Assembly: GCA_951828515.1 (NCBI GenBank)
Contig: OX639992.1
Coordinates: forward strand, 1,952,008-2,016,007
From: an uncultured Poribacteria bacterium
Lineage (GTDB): Bacteria > Poribacteria > WGA-4E > WGA-3G
Direction of reading: 5' to 3'
Length of the DNA: 64,000 nucleotides
In this document: positions 44,447 through 54,168 of the stretch, one piece after another
Numbering within the stretch: position 1 is the stretch's first letter
Layout of the letters: each line of letters begins with the position of its first letter
The notes under the pieces: model-generated
The model's database searches: none
The model's input: the letters and a program-made list of their open reading frames with translations, nothing else
Told to the model about the DNA's origin: nothing
Translations under genes and position numbers: made by a program

Positions 44447-45292
44447 TTACGGGGCATCCATCGCGCATCGGAAACCGACAACGTTTAGGCTACTGTCCGG
44501 GAAATCGCTAATGCGTTCGGCATTGCGGATGGTATGTGCAGCACGGTACCACGTTCCACCACGTAAGACGCGGCGTTCACCGGTGTCAGGTCCCTTCGGA
44601 TTCCGAGGTGGACTCTCCGTACCTTGTACATCGCTGTAGTAGGTTGGACTGTACCAATCCTCACACCATTCCCAGACATTCCCCGCCATATCAAACAAAC
44701 CATACCCGTTGGGCGGAAAGGTTCCAACAGGTGCGGTAAAAAGGAATCCGTCGTTTACATTGGCACTCCGCCATTCAAATTCCGTTTGACTGTCAGCAAA
44801 GTTAGCACTTGTGTTATCGGGTTCGGTATCTCCCCACGGATAGTGTGCGCCTTCCAAGCCACCGCGCGACGCTTTCTCCCATTCCGCCTCCGTCGGTAAC
44901 CGTTTGCCTACCCATTCACAGTAGGCAGTCGCATCAAACCATGTTACCGTTGTGATGGGTTGGTTTGGATGATTAAAACCTGGGTCGTCCCACGGCTCGT
45001 AATTGTGTTTGAGGCGTTCATAGACAGCAGTATAACCGATCCCGCGTGGCTCAGGATGTCCTGTTGCGGCGACAAACATCTGATATTCGGCGTTTGTTAC
45101 TTCATGCTGATCAATGTAATACGCATCAAGCTTCACCGCGTGCACAGGCACTTCGTCCACGTCCCCCGTCGTGCTTCCCATCTGAAAGGTGCCTGCGGGA
45201 ATCAGCACCATGCCTTCGGGCGGTTCGGATGCTTCTTCTTCGGAACAGGAAAGGTAGACAAAAACAAGGGCGAAATGGAGCAGGTACCACAT
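44447..45292 (-). CDS. FGE/SUMF1-domain lipoprotein lacking the catalytic cysteine pair
   Basis: A lipoprotein of about 281 residues. Start M at 45292 gives MWYLLHFALVFVYLSC with a lipobox Cys. The fold is FGE/sulfatase-modifying: GTFQMGSTTGDVDE, YYIDQHEVTNAEYQMFV, RLPTEAEWEKASRGG, DMAGNVWEWCEDWY and VVGFRCAM. The loop that in active FGEs carries the two cysteines (SYLCHDSYC type) reads TWYRAAHTIRNAE here, so I doubt it converts sulfatase cysteine. Its exported location also does not suit the cytoplasmic sulfatase next door. It may bind sugars or other ligands. Confidence 0.85.
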   Translation of the reverse strand: MWYLLHFALVFVYLSCSEEEASEPPEGMVLIPAGTFQMGSTTGDVDEVPVHAVKLDAYYIDQHEVTNAEYQMFVAATGHPEPRGIGYTAVYERLKHNYEPWDDPGFNHPNQPITTVTWFDATAYCEWVGKRLPTEAEWEKASRGGLEGAHYPWGDTEPDNTSANFADSQTEFEWRSANVNDGFLFTAPVGTFPPNGYGLFDMAGNVWEWCEDWYSPTYYSDVQGTESPPRNPKGPDTGERRVLRGGTWYRAAHTIRNAERISDFPDSSLNVVGFRCAMDAP

Positions 45293-45391
45293 CGGAAACC
45301 TCTGTTGGACCCCATCACGCCCTTTTTTTGAATTAGAAACTATTCCTACCATGGTCATACAAGAAACACAAACAACACTTGAGATGCGAAA

Positions 45392-46177
45392 CTACTGTTT
45401 CGCCTTCACTTTGCCCCAGATGGTTGCCAGTTTTCCACGCGCTTGAACATCAAGTGCTTCATCAATGTTGCCGCTTGCCTCTTTCACCTGATCCTCATCC
45501 AAAGCGACCGAAAACACTGCAACCTCATCGAGCAAACCGTTGTACCAGTGCCCGCTGCCTCCACGGTGGCCGAGTCGCAAGTCCTGCTCTCCAGCAATTA
45601 ATTTGCCTCCATGAGGTGCTGAATTTGCCAGATCGCCATCAATATAGATTTGGGCATCTTTACCATCATAGACACAGACACAATGCGTCCACTTTCCAGG
45701 TTCGGTCGTGCCGTTACCAGAATTCATCACCTTATGTTGACCTTCGCCACCTACAGAGAGCGTAAAGTAAAAGTAGCGACTCCCACGGTTGACAAAGAGT
45801 CCATAGTTCTCCCACGGTCCGCCTTGCATCCCGTTTGCCATCACACACAACCAACCATTGCCGGGGGCATCGTTCCAATTAACCCAGGCGGAAATTGTGA
45901 CTTCATCGGCAATTGAGAGTGATTTAGAGCTTTTAAGAAGCACATGGTTATCTCCGCCTTTGAATTCCATGGCATTGCCATATTTACCTTTGCCCTTTGC
46001 AACGGATGCTTTCATAATCGTTCCGTGATTCCCGTGTTCTGAACCGTCCGTAACCTTATTGCCTTGAATGTCATCAAAAGACATATAGAGGGCAAGATCA
46101 TCAAGGGGCAATTCTGCTCGCGTTGCCACCGGTAGCAGGCAACAGAGTAAGACAGTTACGATTATCATCAATCTCAT
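45392..46177 (-). CDS. Exported LamG-domain protein
   Basis: A 261-residue exported protein (signal MIIVTVLLCCLLPVATRA). A single LamG/concanavalin-like fold follows (LYMSFDDIQGNKVTDGS, KSLSIADEVTISAWVN, IYIDGDLANSAPHGGKL, LRLGHRGG, GLLDEVAVFSVALDEDQV). It ends in VQARGKLATIWGKVK plus AKQ (45404-45448), the shared tail motif. AAGGAGGCTTGACAA precedes the ATG. It is the upstream neighbour of the FGE-like lipoprotein. Confidence 0.88.
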   Translation of the reverse strand: MRLMIIVTVLLCCLLPVATRAELPLDDLALYMSFDDIQGNKVTDGSEHGNHGTIMKASVAKGKGKYGNAMEFKGGDNHVLLKSSKSLSIADEVTISAWVNWNDAPGNGWLCVMANGMQGGPWENYGLFVNRGSRYFYFTLSVGGEGQHKVMNSGNGTTEPGKWTHCVCVYDGKDAQIYIDGDLANSAPHGGKLIAGEQDLRLGHRGGSGHWYNGLLDEVAVFSVALDEDQVKEASGNIDEALDVQARGKLATIWGKVKAKQ

Positions 46178-46364
46178 TTGTCAAGCCTCCTTGCGTTAAT
46201 TTATGTCAATTTTAGCAAATTTTTGGATAGCTGTCAAGCAGAAAATTAGCAGAAAGAAAAATATGGAACGCTTAGAAAAAACATTCGTTAAATCACGTAA
46301 AACCATATTAAGTCAACCATTAATTTGTAATTTACTAACATTTACTGCTCGTCCCGGTGATAGA

Positions 46365-46384
46365 CCCCCGAATGAATTCGGGGG
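46365..46384. repeat. IS605-type end hairpin
   Basis: CCCCCGAATGAATTCGGGGG lies just past the tnpB stop; an identical 20-bp copy is at 47150-47169. In IS200/IS605-type elements this kind of hairpin marks the right end and the 3' part of the guide RNA. Confidence 0.65.
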
Positions 46385-46395
46385 CTTCCGCAATG

Positions 46396-46974
46396 TTATG
46401 CGAAAGCATTTGTGGATTTCAGAAGCGGACTGGTCGCTTCAATGGAGGTGCCGACAATCCTGTTGAACAGGACAATCGGTCTGACGACTCCTAAGCCAAA
46501 GGAAGCTACCCCTTCCTTGAGAATATTCATCGCAGCGTTCGGGTCGCGGTCGAGGTATGTCTCACACCTCGGACATTGCCAATGACGGTCTGCTAACGTG
46601 AGGGTTTCATTTTTATAGCCACAAACACAGCAGCACTTACTTGTCGGAGACCAGCGATCAATCTTCAACACGGAACGGATACGTTTTTTGCTTTGGTGTT
46701 TGAGTTTCCGCAGGAACTCACCAAAACCAAGGTCAGAGACTTGTTTCCCCCACAAGCGTTTCATACCCGCAATGTTCAGATCTTCAAAGAACAGAATATC
46801 GAACTTTTGGCACAGCTCTATCGCAAGTTTCCAATGGTGGTCCGTTCTCTAGCGGCGGTAATATCGCATAGAGAGTGCCAAAAAGTGATTCCGCACAACG
46901 CCACTGATATTCAACTCGTCGTGCAAGTGGCGCAACGTCTTATCTTTGAAAAGTTTGTGTTTTGTGTTTCGCAT
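46396..46974 (-). pseudogene. tnpB: TnpB pseudogene (IS200/IS605 type)
   Basis: The ORF from 46764 holds the TnpB C-terminus (ILKIDRWSPTSK-like text as VLKIDRWSPTSK, zinc ribbon CCVCGYKN...WQCPRCETYLDRDP). In the same frame upstream, 46974-46852 encodes a TnpB-like N-terminus (MRNTKHKLFKDKTLRHLHDE...), ended by TAG at 46849-46851. The following residues TDHHWKLAIELCQKFDIL join to the C-terminus. So roughly 200 internal residues are missing and a stop is present; the nuclease core is gone. Confidence 0.85.
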
Positions 46975-47149
46975 GGTATATCAAGTATCAAGGCGTTAAC
47001 CCCTAACAAGTGGGTAGGAAACCGACACGTAACCTTGCGATTACGCTTGAACTGTCTGCCAACTTGATACATATATTAAACCACAATTAAGGCTAAATGC
47101 CAACTCTTTTTTTAGGCGTTTGGTCTTTTCCAAGAGGACGGTTTTTCAT

Positions 47150-47169
47150 CCCCCGAATGAATTCGGGGG
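47150..47169. repeat. Second IS605-type hairpin copy
   Basis: Identical in 20 bp to 46365-46384 and followed by TTTT. It lies 20 nt before the P2 start and would be translated in the ORF if an upstream start were used, which argues for the downstream start. It may act as a terminator or mark an old element end. Confidence 0.6.
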
Positions 47170-47188
47170 TTTTCAAACCGAGAACTTG

Positions 47189-50100
47189 ATGAATGTCTTG
47201 AAAAATCTTATTGAACGTTGCCACCAACGGCACGAAAAACCGTTGCAGCAGCGGCAGACACAGGTAATGTCTGCACCGTATAAGGGTCTTCCTTATCATT
47301 TCACAGTCTATTGCGCACATAGGTATCCTGTGAAACTCTATGAACTCGAAGAGTCAGATATCTCTTTCATGCCAATTGGACACGCTCCTTGGAACGACAA
47401 CGGTCCGCGGGATTTTGGCGGTGAACGCTTCCTGAAAGGCCAAGGTATAGAGGACTGGCTCATCAGACATTGGCACAAATCCTGGGGAATTCAGGTATAT
47501 ACAGGTATTCCATCCGAACACGACGGCGCGCGATGGCATGACATCGATTTTACATACGAAGCGTTATGCGCCGCACCTGATGCTATTTTAGCCTGTATTG
47601 AGACACTCACCAACGCCGTAGTGAACCCACTGTTGACGCTGTCAAAGTCGGGTGGGATCCGCTTCTCTTGCCGAATCCCCGATTACCTTCATCCAAAGGC
47701 CGAGGCGTCCAAGCAGTATATCTATAAGCACACCGCGACCGGAGAACACTCATATCATCAGGACGTATATCTCGAAATTTCTGGAGAAGAGGGTTATAAC
47801 CGCTGGGATGCGCGCTACGAAATCCTGCTTGGAAATTTGTTAGACCCACCTGTCATTGCCAAAGAAATCCTCTTTGCCATTATTGATGCGCTTCGCGCCG
47901 AGCTCCACGATCCTGTTCCGCTTGAAGAAAAAAAACCGAAATTTATACCAAAATCAGTTCCCATTGTGCCCCTATCCCTCGGCTCGTATAACCTTGATCT
48001 CGCAAAACTGGCGTTTATGAAACGCGGGTTTTCCTATGTTCAAGAAGATAATGGCTCTCACTACTGGCTACCAACCGGTAGCAAGGATAACAACACACAG
48101 GTATCGATATGGGAACGCGATGGCACTGTGTGGGTCCGCACATCAACACCTCACGTTGGGTTGCCGATGGAACCTACACTCATCACAGATGTCTGGGACG
48201 ATACCGGCATCTTACCACCGCTACCCGTTACTGGGCTACCTGTCTCTGAAACAGTGCTCGCCGTACGGGAAGGTAAACTAAGCCCATTAGCGATCAAGCG
48301 ACCATCTCCGGTCCTGCACAAACCAGAACACACTGAAAAAGTTTACGAGCCCCTTGAAAAAACTGCCGTTCAGATCCAGCGTGCTTTCGATGGAACCGCA
48401 CGCATTGCCGGACTTATTGCCGAGAAAGGTGCTGGGAAAAGTTACGCAGCAGAATCCTATCTGCTCAATGGTAGGGTAATTAGCCTAAGCGGAGGATACT
48501 GGACAGTAGAAGAAACAGAAGAACGCCTTCATAAGCGAAACGTTTCATCGGTTGCACGCTGGAGATCTCGACGACACCGGTGGGAACAGGTAAAAGATAT
48601 ACCCGTTGAGCAACGGATGGCGAATCCTTTCCAACATGGTAATATCTGTGAAGACCCGGAGCGGTGCGATGCGCTTGAGAAAAAGGGTGAAGACCCGTCT
48701 GAAAGTATTTGTCCAAAGTGTTCCGTTCATACGGAATGTCAGCAACGTGGCTATCTATCTCAACCCGCTACACTACAACGCGCGGATGCACAAATATTGG
48801 GAACATCCGACCTGTTTTTCAATCCGCGACACGCGGTGAAGGTGGCAGAAATTCTCAAACAGACAGATGAAACAGAACGACTCTGTATCATTGATGAAAT
48901 AGAAGCGCATGATCTGTTTCTTGAATGTCAGGTCTCGAAAGATGTATTAGAGGAATGGGGTGTCAACTGGCAAGGGAGTGCCTTAGGAAACTTTGCTAAA
49001 GCCTTACTGAATGTTTTAGAAACCAAAGGGCAACCATACGGTAATGCTGTCAGACGGACCCGCACAGCATTGCAGGCGTTTGAACAACACGAAGAAGAAC
49101 TCATCATACAAATGTGCCAAGTCAACGTGCGGGGTAAAGTCGTTCCACGGGGCATTATTGATGCCGAAACCGGAAAAGAGTTAGCACGCTTTACCATTGA
49201 GTTTGAGGGTGGCACCTCTGCTTACATTCCTCTCGACAATGACGCTGCAGACGGACTCAAGTCAAAGGGATTGCCTTTTTTCTCGCTGGATTCCTCCGTA
49301 ATTAATGCAGAGACGAGGATCCCCATGCAGATGGTGCAAGCGATTGAGTTGGGAATACTTGACCCGTCAACAGTCGAGAACATTCAGACCTTTCCGACTG
49401 TTTATCCGGATCCAAACTGGACACTCTGGCATTGCTTAAAGCATTTCTTTGCGTATTATAAGTGGGACGACGATGCACCGATGATGTGGCATAATAAAAT
49501 TCTGAGGTTCTGGGTGCCACCGGTGTTGCATCCGGATGTCAAGCACCTTTTGTTTATGTCCTCTACCCTTTCCGAGCGAGATTTATGCAGGGTATTCCCG
49601 GGCGAAGAAATCGCTGTTACTCGTATCAAGCCCGCTGCTTGGGTTGCGGGAAACAAGGTTTTCCAGATTCGCACAGGTACCTATTCACAAGAAATACTCT
49701 TAGAACATTACAGCGACTGGAGCGTTACGGGAATATCTAAAACAGGACAGCGTTTTTTTTCCGGTATCCTCGCAGAAATTGAGAGAGATCCGAATGTTAA
49801 GCATGCGGTTATCACCGATAGATCGCTCATCAGACACCTCACAGAGGTCGAAAAAAAAGAGAACGTCTGTTTTGTGACAGATTTCAAACAGTTGGAAAAA
49901 CTGGAAGAAGCTTTTGAAGAAACACACGTCGTATGGATAGTCGGCACACCGATTTGGGAACTCGGAATCATTTGGCGGCGAGCGCAGATTTTGTTTGGAA
50001 ACGACGAAAAACCTCTCTGTTATGAGACAGAAATGACCGCACGTCGTTACAAGGATGAGCGGGTTCAGCGTGTTTATGAAAAAAATATAATTGGCGCGCT

Positions 50101-50596
50101 CAAAGGAATTATAGGACGTATGGGGTTGAGCCACCGGGCTGACAAGAAAGTCGTATTGGTTACCAGCATAAAACTTCCTGATATTACCGACAGAGCTGAA
50201 ACGCTTCTCTTCGACTGGGAAGATTTCGAGGTTGCCGGTAGGTTAGACAAACTCCCTGAAGTGATAACCACGCGCCAACGCTTTGAAATGGAACGTGATC
50301 ATCTAACCCCCGAATCCAGCAGAAAGGAAGTGGAGCGTGTTCTGGGATGCTCTGCAAGGCAAGCGAACCGTGTACTGCAAAAAATTAGGGGTGGGAATAT
50401 TCCACGCGTGCTTTTCCGCGATCAGATTCACGCACTTCTTTCGACCGGCGAAAAAACGACAGGAGAATTGGTTGCAGCCATCAAAGGACATCCAACATCG
50501 GTAAGAAATGAACTCAAGCGTCTTATAGATGCCGGTGAAATTGTAAAGGTCCGGTGGGGCGTGTATAGTTTACCATCCCGCACCAAACACTGCTAA
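47189..50596 (+). CDS. P2: primase-like/helicase/winged-helix fusion
   Basis: A protein of about 1135 residues. The N-terminal domain has a WHDIDF motif at about 117-122 and SGGIRFSC at about 154, reminiscent of AEP-primase acidic motifs but unproven. After an about 110-residue insert comes a P-loop (AEKGAGKSY, 411-419), a cysteine cluster (Cys 487, 493, 508, 511, 517) and Walker B LCIIDEIE (565-572). Further on are SSTLS (791-795) and a GR pair at about 977. This order resembles XPD/DinG-type SF2 helicases. The tail is a winged helix (about 1072-1127). Start ATG 47189 matches paralogue starts; an upstream ATG at 47120 would read through the hairpin. It is the only family member with intact ATPase motifs. 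Confidence 0.78.
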   Translation: MNVLKNLIERCHQRHEKPLQQRQTQVMSAPYKGLPYHFTVYCAHRYPVKLYELEESDISFMPIGHAPWNDNGPRDFGGERFLKGQGIEDWLIRHWHKSWGIQVYTGIPSEHDGARWHDIDFTYEALCAAPDAILACIETLTNAVVNPLLTLSKSGGIRFSCRIPDYLHPKAEASKQYIYKHTATGEHSYHQDVYLEISGEEGYNRWDARYEILLGNLLDPPVIAKEILFAIIDALRAELHDPVPLEEKKPKFIPKSVPIVPLSLGSYNLDLAKLAFMKRGFSYVQEDNGSHYWLPTGSKDNNTQVSIWERDGTVWVRTSTPHVGLPMEPTLITDVWDDTGILPPLPVTGLPVSETVLAVREGKLSPLAIKRPSPVLHKPEHTEKVYEPLEKTAVQIQRAFDGTARIAGLIAEKGAGKSYAAESYLLNGRVISLSGGYWTVEETEERLHKRNVSSVARWRSRRHRWEQVKDIPVEQRMANPFQHGNICEDPERCDALEKKGEDPSESICPKCSVHTECQQRGYLSQPATLQRADAQILGTSDLFFNPRHAVKVAEILKQTDETERLCIIDEIEAHDLFLECQVSKDVLEEWGVNWQGSALGNFAKALLNVLETKGQPYGNAVRRTRTALQAFEQHEEELIIQMCQVNVRGKVVPRGIIDAETGKELARFTIEFEGGTSAYIPLDNDAADGLKSKGLPFFSLDSSVINAETRIPMQMVQAIELGILDPSTVENIQTFPTVYPDPNWTLWHCLKHFFAYYKWDDDAPMMWHNKILRFWVPPVLHPDVKHLLFMSSTLSERDLCRVFPGEEIAVTRIKPAAWVAGNKVFQIRTGTYSQEILLEHYSDWSVTGISKTGQRFFSGILAEIERDPNVKHAVITDRSLIRHLTEVEKKENVCFVTDFKQLEKLEEAFEETHVVWIVGTPIWELGIIWRRAQILFGNDEKPLCYETEMTARRYKDERVQRVYEKNIIGALKGIIGRMGLSHRADKKVVLVTSIKLPDITDRAETLLFDWEDFEVAGRLDKLPEVITTRQRFEMERDHLTPESSRKEVERVLGCSARQANRVLQKIRGGNIPRVLFRDQIHALLSTGEKTTGELVAAIKGHPTSVRNELKRLIDAGEIVKVRWGVYSLPSRTKHC

Positions 50597-51203
50597 CCGA
50601 TCCTGTTTCGCTTTCATTCCGTTATTAACGCTTCAATAGGCGTGATACGTCACGTAACGTCTCTTAAATCCTTAAGTTGATAGTCATATTCTATAGGTAA
50701 TAAGAGGACACTAATTAAACTACAAAAAACCGTGTTAAGTTCATAGAATATAACTCATAGTGAAATTGCTTAATAATGTCTCAATACGGTTTTCCTTTCT
50801 AAAATCCTTGCCTGCATTGACTTTCCCTGCTTTAAAGAAAAAAATAAATTGGATTAAAAAGTATATATGTGATATTATATACTGTTAACTTTGTAATATG
50901 TTATTTTATACTAACATTGGAAAACCAGACTGGCAGACCAGACTGGCAGTAATCGAAACTTCATATCTGTTTTTGTACGTGCGTGAGCAAGAGAGGTTGA
51001 CTGTAGAACATAGCGTTCACAATTATTTCAGGTAACCATCTTTTATTACAGAAGAAAACGGATTCATAGGGTTTAGACATCAACTTCAGGAAAATCAAGA
51101 AAAAAGAATGCAAAATTCATTTGTGTGAGAAATTCCTGTTGATACCACAATCTACGTTTTGCAGAAGATAAAAACTCCTTGCTTTAACTGAGGGAGCACT
51201 TTA
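50597..51203. other. AT-rich gap between P2 and P3
   Basis: No convincing gene. An AT-rich block lies at about 50840-50920 and a perfect 13-bp tandem repeat, ACCAGACTGGCAG twice, at 50924-50949. The stretch probably includes the P3 promoter. Confidence 0.5.
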
Positions 51204-54134
51204 ATGACAATGAACTCTTTGGAAGCACTCATTGAACGCTGCCGCCACCGGCACGAAAAGCCGCTGCGGCAGCGGAGAACAGTGGTAACACCTGCCTTAT
51301 ATAATAAAAGTTATTCTTATCAGGTTACAGTTTATTGTGCACAGAGATATCCTGTATTGCTTGCTGACATGGAGCAGGCGGACATTTCCTTTATGCCAAT
51401 AGGACGCGCCCCAGAGTACGACCGGGGCCCGAGGGACTTTGACGGTGAACGGTTCTTGAAACGTCAAGGTCGACAAAACTGGGGGGTAAGACGATGGCAT
51501 GTCTCATGGGGGCTCCAAGTGTATACTGGCGTCCCCTCAGCAAGCGATGGTGCCCGATGGCACGACATTAATTTTAAATATGAAGCGGTTTGTGCCGCAC
51601 CCGATGCGGTTTTTGCCTGTATTGAGGCACTCGTCAACGCTGTCGCAAACCCGTTATTGACGATGTCAAGATCTGGCGGCTTACGTTTCTCTTGTAGAGT
51701 GCTTGATTACCTCCATCCAAATACCGAGCAAGAGAAATTATATATCCACAAACATACACCCACCTCAGAAATCCCAGACCAACGCGACGTATATCTTGAA
51801 ATTCTCGGAGAAGAAGGATACAGCCGTTGGGATGCTCGCTATGAAATCTTGCTTGGAAATCTGTTGGATCCCCCTATCATTGCCAAAGAGGTCCTCTTTG
51901 CACCTATTGATGCACTCCGTGCTGAACTCCACGAACCTATTCCTCTTGAAGACGCAAGTTTAATATCGGTTACCGAAAACGAAGCCCTGGAGAAGAATAT
52001 TGCCTCTACCCCAGAATCTCTCGGTTCGTATAATCTTAACTTGGCAAAAGTGGCGTTTTTGAAGCACGGCTTTTCTTATGTCCGACAAGAGGATGGGTAT
52101 CATTACTGGATGTCCCCTGATGACCCCGCTGGCACCGAATACGTATCGCTGTGGGAAAGCGACGGCATCGTATGGGTACGCGCCTCTTCACCTAACGCCG
52201 GGCTGCCTACAACATCAACATCAATCACTCACATCTGGAACGATACAGGCATTCTACAACCAATACCTGCCATAGGGTTGTCTGTCTCTGATGAAGTGAA
52301 TGCTGTGCGGGAAGAAAAACTTAGCCCATTGGCGGTAAAACGTCCGCCTCCGGTGCTGCAGAAATCAGAACGCTCCAATGCAGTTGATGAGACCTTTGAA
52401 ACGCAGATCGCTCAGGTAGAGCGTAGTCTCGATGGAACTTCGCACATCCTCGGGCTTGTTACCCAGACAGAGAAGAAGAAGAACTATGGAATTGAATCCC
52501 ATGTCCGCAATGGCGGTGCAGCCTGTCTAAACCTACCAAATGTCAAACTGGTAGAAGAAGCAGAACAACACTTCCGAGAGCAAAATTTGCCAAGTGAAAA
52601 GATACAGATATCGACAATTCATCAACTGTTTTTCGATCCACAACATTCAGAAATAGTGAAAGAAATGCTCGAAAAGGGAGATGATGCAGAACAACTTTGT
52701 ATCGTCGCAAAAACGAAAGCATATAAACTCTTTCCTGAATGTAGAATATCTAAAAACGTGTTAGAAGAGTGGAGTCTAAACTGGAAAGGGAGTGCTTTAG
52801 GAAATTTCGCCAAAACTTTACTGCATGCAGTAGAAATCAAGGATAAACCGCATGCCGATTCTGTCAAACGGATTCGTACAGCGGTTCAAGTATTTGAATG
52901 GCAAGAAGAAGCACTCGTCAAACAGATGCGCGAGGTCAATGTAGAAGGTAAGGAACCACACTGGACATATTGGCACCAACTCAAGTGTTTCTTCACGCAC
53001 TACACGCGCGATGCTGACGCACCGATACGGTGGAACAACGAAGTCTTGAGGTTCTGGATACCACCGGTGCTGCACCCGAGCGTCAAACACCTCCTGCTCA
53101 CATCGCTAATCCTTCCTGAAGAACATCTTCGCAGGGCACTTCCTGATGACAAAATCACAGTCAATCGTACCGAACCAGCAGCGTGGAGGGCAGGAAACCA
53201 AGTATTCCAAATTCGCACAGGTGTTTATCCACGACATACAATTTTAAACTATAACGGTAACAAAGATACCACCGGTATATCTAAAACGGGACAGCGTTTT
53301 TTTGCGGGTATACGTGCAGAAATTGAGAGAGATCCGAGCACGAAGCATGTCATCATCACTTACAAGTCAATCGCGGTGCGATTGGAAGATATCGCACAAA
53401 AAGAAAATGTCTGTCTCGTGACCGATTTCAAAAACGTGAAAGACTTGAACGCTGCCCTTAGAGAAGCACAAGTCGTTTGGATAGTCGGCACGCCACAATG
53501 GAATCCGAATCTCGTTTGGCGGAACGCACAGATTTTGTTTGGAAACGATGAGGAACCGCTCTCTTATGAGGAAGAAGAAACGGATACCCTCCGCTATAAG
53601 GATGAGCGGATCCAAGGCATTTATGAACAAGCCGTTGCCCGCTTACTCACGAGACTTATCCTGCGAATGAGGTTGAACTACTGGACAAATAAGAAAGTTG
53701 TATTAATCTCCAGTTTGGCACTCCCCGACATCACCGACAGGCCTGAAACGCTTCTTTTCGACTGGGAAGATTTTGAAGTCGCTGGTGGGTTAAACAAACT
53801 CCCTGAGGCGATTGCCACACGTCAGCATTTTGAAACAGAACGCGACAATCTAACCGCCGAATCCAGTAGGGAAAAAGTTGAACAGGTCTTAGGATGTTCC
53901 TCAAGGCAGGCAAATCGTGTACTGCAAAGGCTTAGGGGTGGAAGAACCTTACGTGTCCCGTTCCGTCAGCAAATCCTCACGCTTCTGGCTGCCGATGGCG
54001 AAAAAAGAACAGCCGAATTCGTTGCGGCTATTGAAGGACATCCAAAAGCGATAAAAAATGAGCTCAAACGTCTTGTAGATGTGGGCGAGATTGTAAAGGT
54101 CCGGTGGGGCGTATATACCCTACCACAGGCGTAG
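51204..54134 (+). CDS. P3: P2 paralogue with altered ATPase motifs
   Basis: A 976-residue paralogue. The N-terminal domain matches P2, but the acidic motif is WHDINF (Asn for the last Asp). The Walker A region reads VTQTEKKKNYG, without GxGKS. The Walker B region is LCIVAKTKAYKLF in place of LCIIDEIEAHDLF, and the SSTLS-like motif becomes LLLTSLIL. The cysteine-cluster segment is deleted. C-terminal lobe and winged helix are well kept (NKKVVLISSLALPDITDRPE; KRTAEFVAAIEGHPKAIKNE). The ATG has GAGGGAG 8 nt upstream. No stop interrupts the ORF, so it is not a simple pseudogene. Confidence 0.8.
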   Translation: MTMNSLEALIERCRHRHEKPLRQRRTVVTPALYNKSYSYQVTVYCAQRYPVLLADMEQADISFMPIGRAPEYDRGPRDFDGERFLKRQGRQNWGVRRWHVSWGLQVYTGVPSASDGARWHDINFKYEAVCAAPDAVFACIEALVNAVANPLLTMSRSGGLRFSCRVLDYLHPNTEQEKLYIHKHTPTSEIPDQRDVYLEILGEEGYSRWDARYEILLGNLLDPPIIAKEVLFAPIDALRAELHEPIPLEDASLISVTENEALEKNIASTPESLGSYNLNLAKVAFLKHGFSYVRQEDGYHYWMSPDDPAGTEYVSLWESDGIVWVRASSPNAGLPTTSTSITHIWNDTGILQPIPAIGLSVSDEVNAVREEKLSPLAVKRPPPVLQKSERSNAVDETFETQIAQVERSLDGTSHILGLVTQTEKKKNYGIESHVRNGGAACLNLPNVKLVEEAEQHFREQNLPSEKIQISTIHQLFFDPQHSEIVKEMLEKGDDAEQLCIVAKTKAYKLFPECRISKNVLEEWSLNWKGSALGNFAKTLLHAVEIKDKPHADSVKRIRTAVQVFEWQEEALVKQMREVNVEGKEPHWTYWHQLKCFFTHYTRDADAPIRWNNEVLRFWIPPVLHPSVKHLLLTSLILPEEHLRRALPDDKITVNRTEPAAWRAGNQVFQIRTGVYPRHTILNYNGNKDTTGISKTGQRFFAGIRAEIERDPSTKHVIITYKSIAVRLEDIAQKENVCLVTDFKNVKDLNAALREAQVVWIVGTPQWNPNLVWRNAQILFGNDEEPLSYEEEETDTLRYKDERIQGIYEQAVARLLTRLILRMRLNYWTNKKVVLISSLALPDITDRPETLLFDWEDFEVAGGLNKLPEAIATRQHFETERDNLTAESSREKVEQVLGCSSRQANRVLQRLRGGRTLRVPFRQQILTLLAADGEKRTAEFVAAIEGHPKAIKNELKRLVDVGEIVKVRWGVYTLPQA

Positions 54135-54168
54135 GTATACACACGCACTGGTGAGAAAACAAGCGTGC

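Noticed and set aside
47189-54134. P2/P3 as transposases
   Set aside because: No DDE, tyrosine-recombinase or HUH motifs; helicase and winged-helix features fit replication or repair proteins better.
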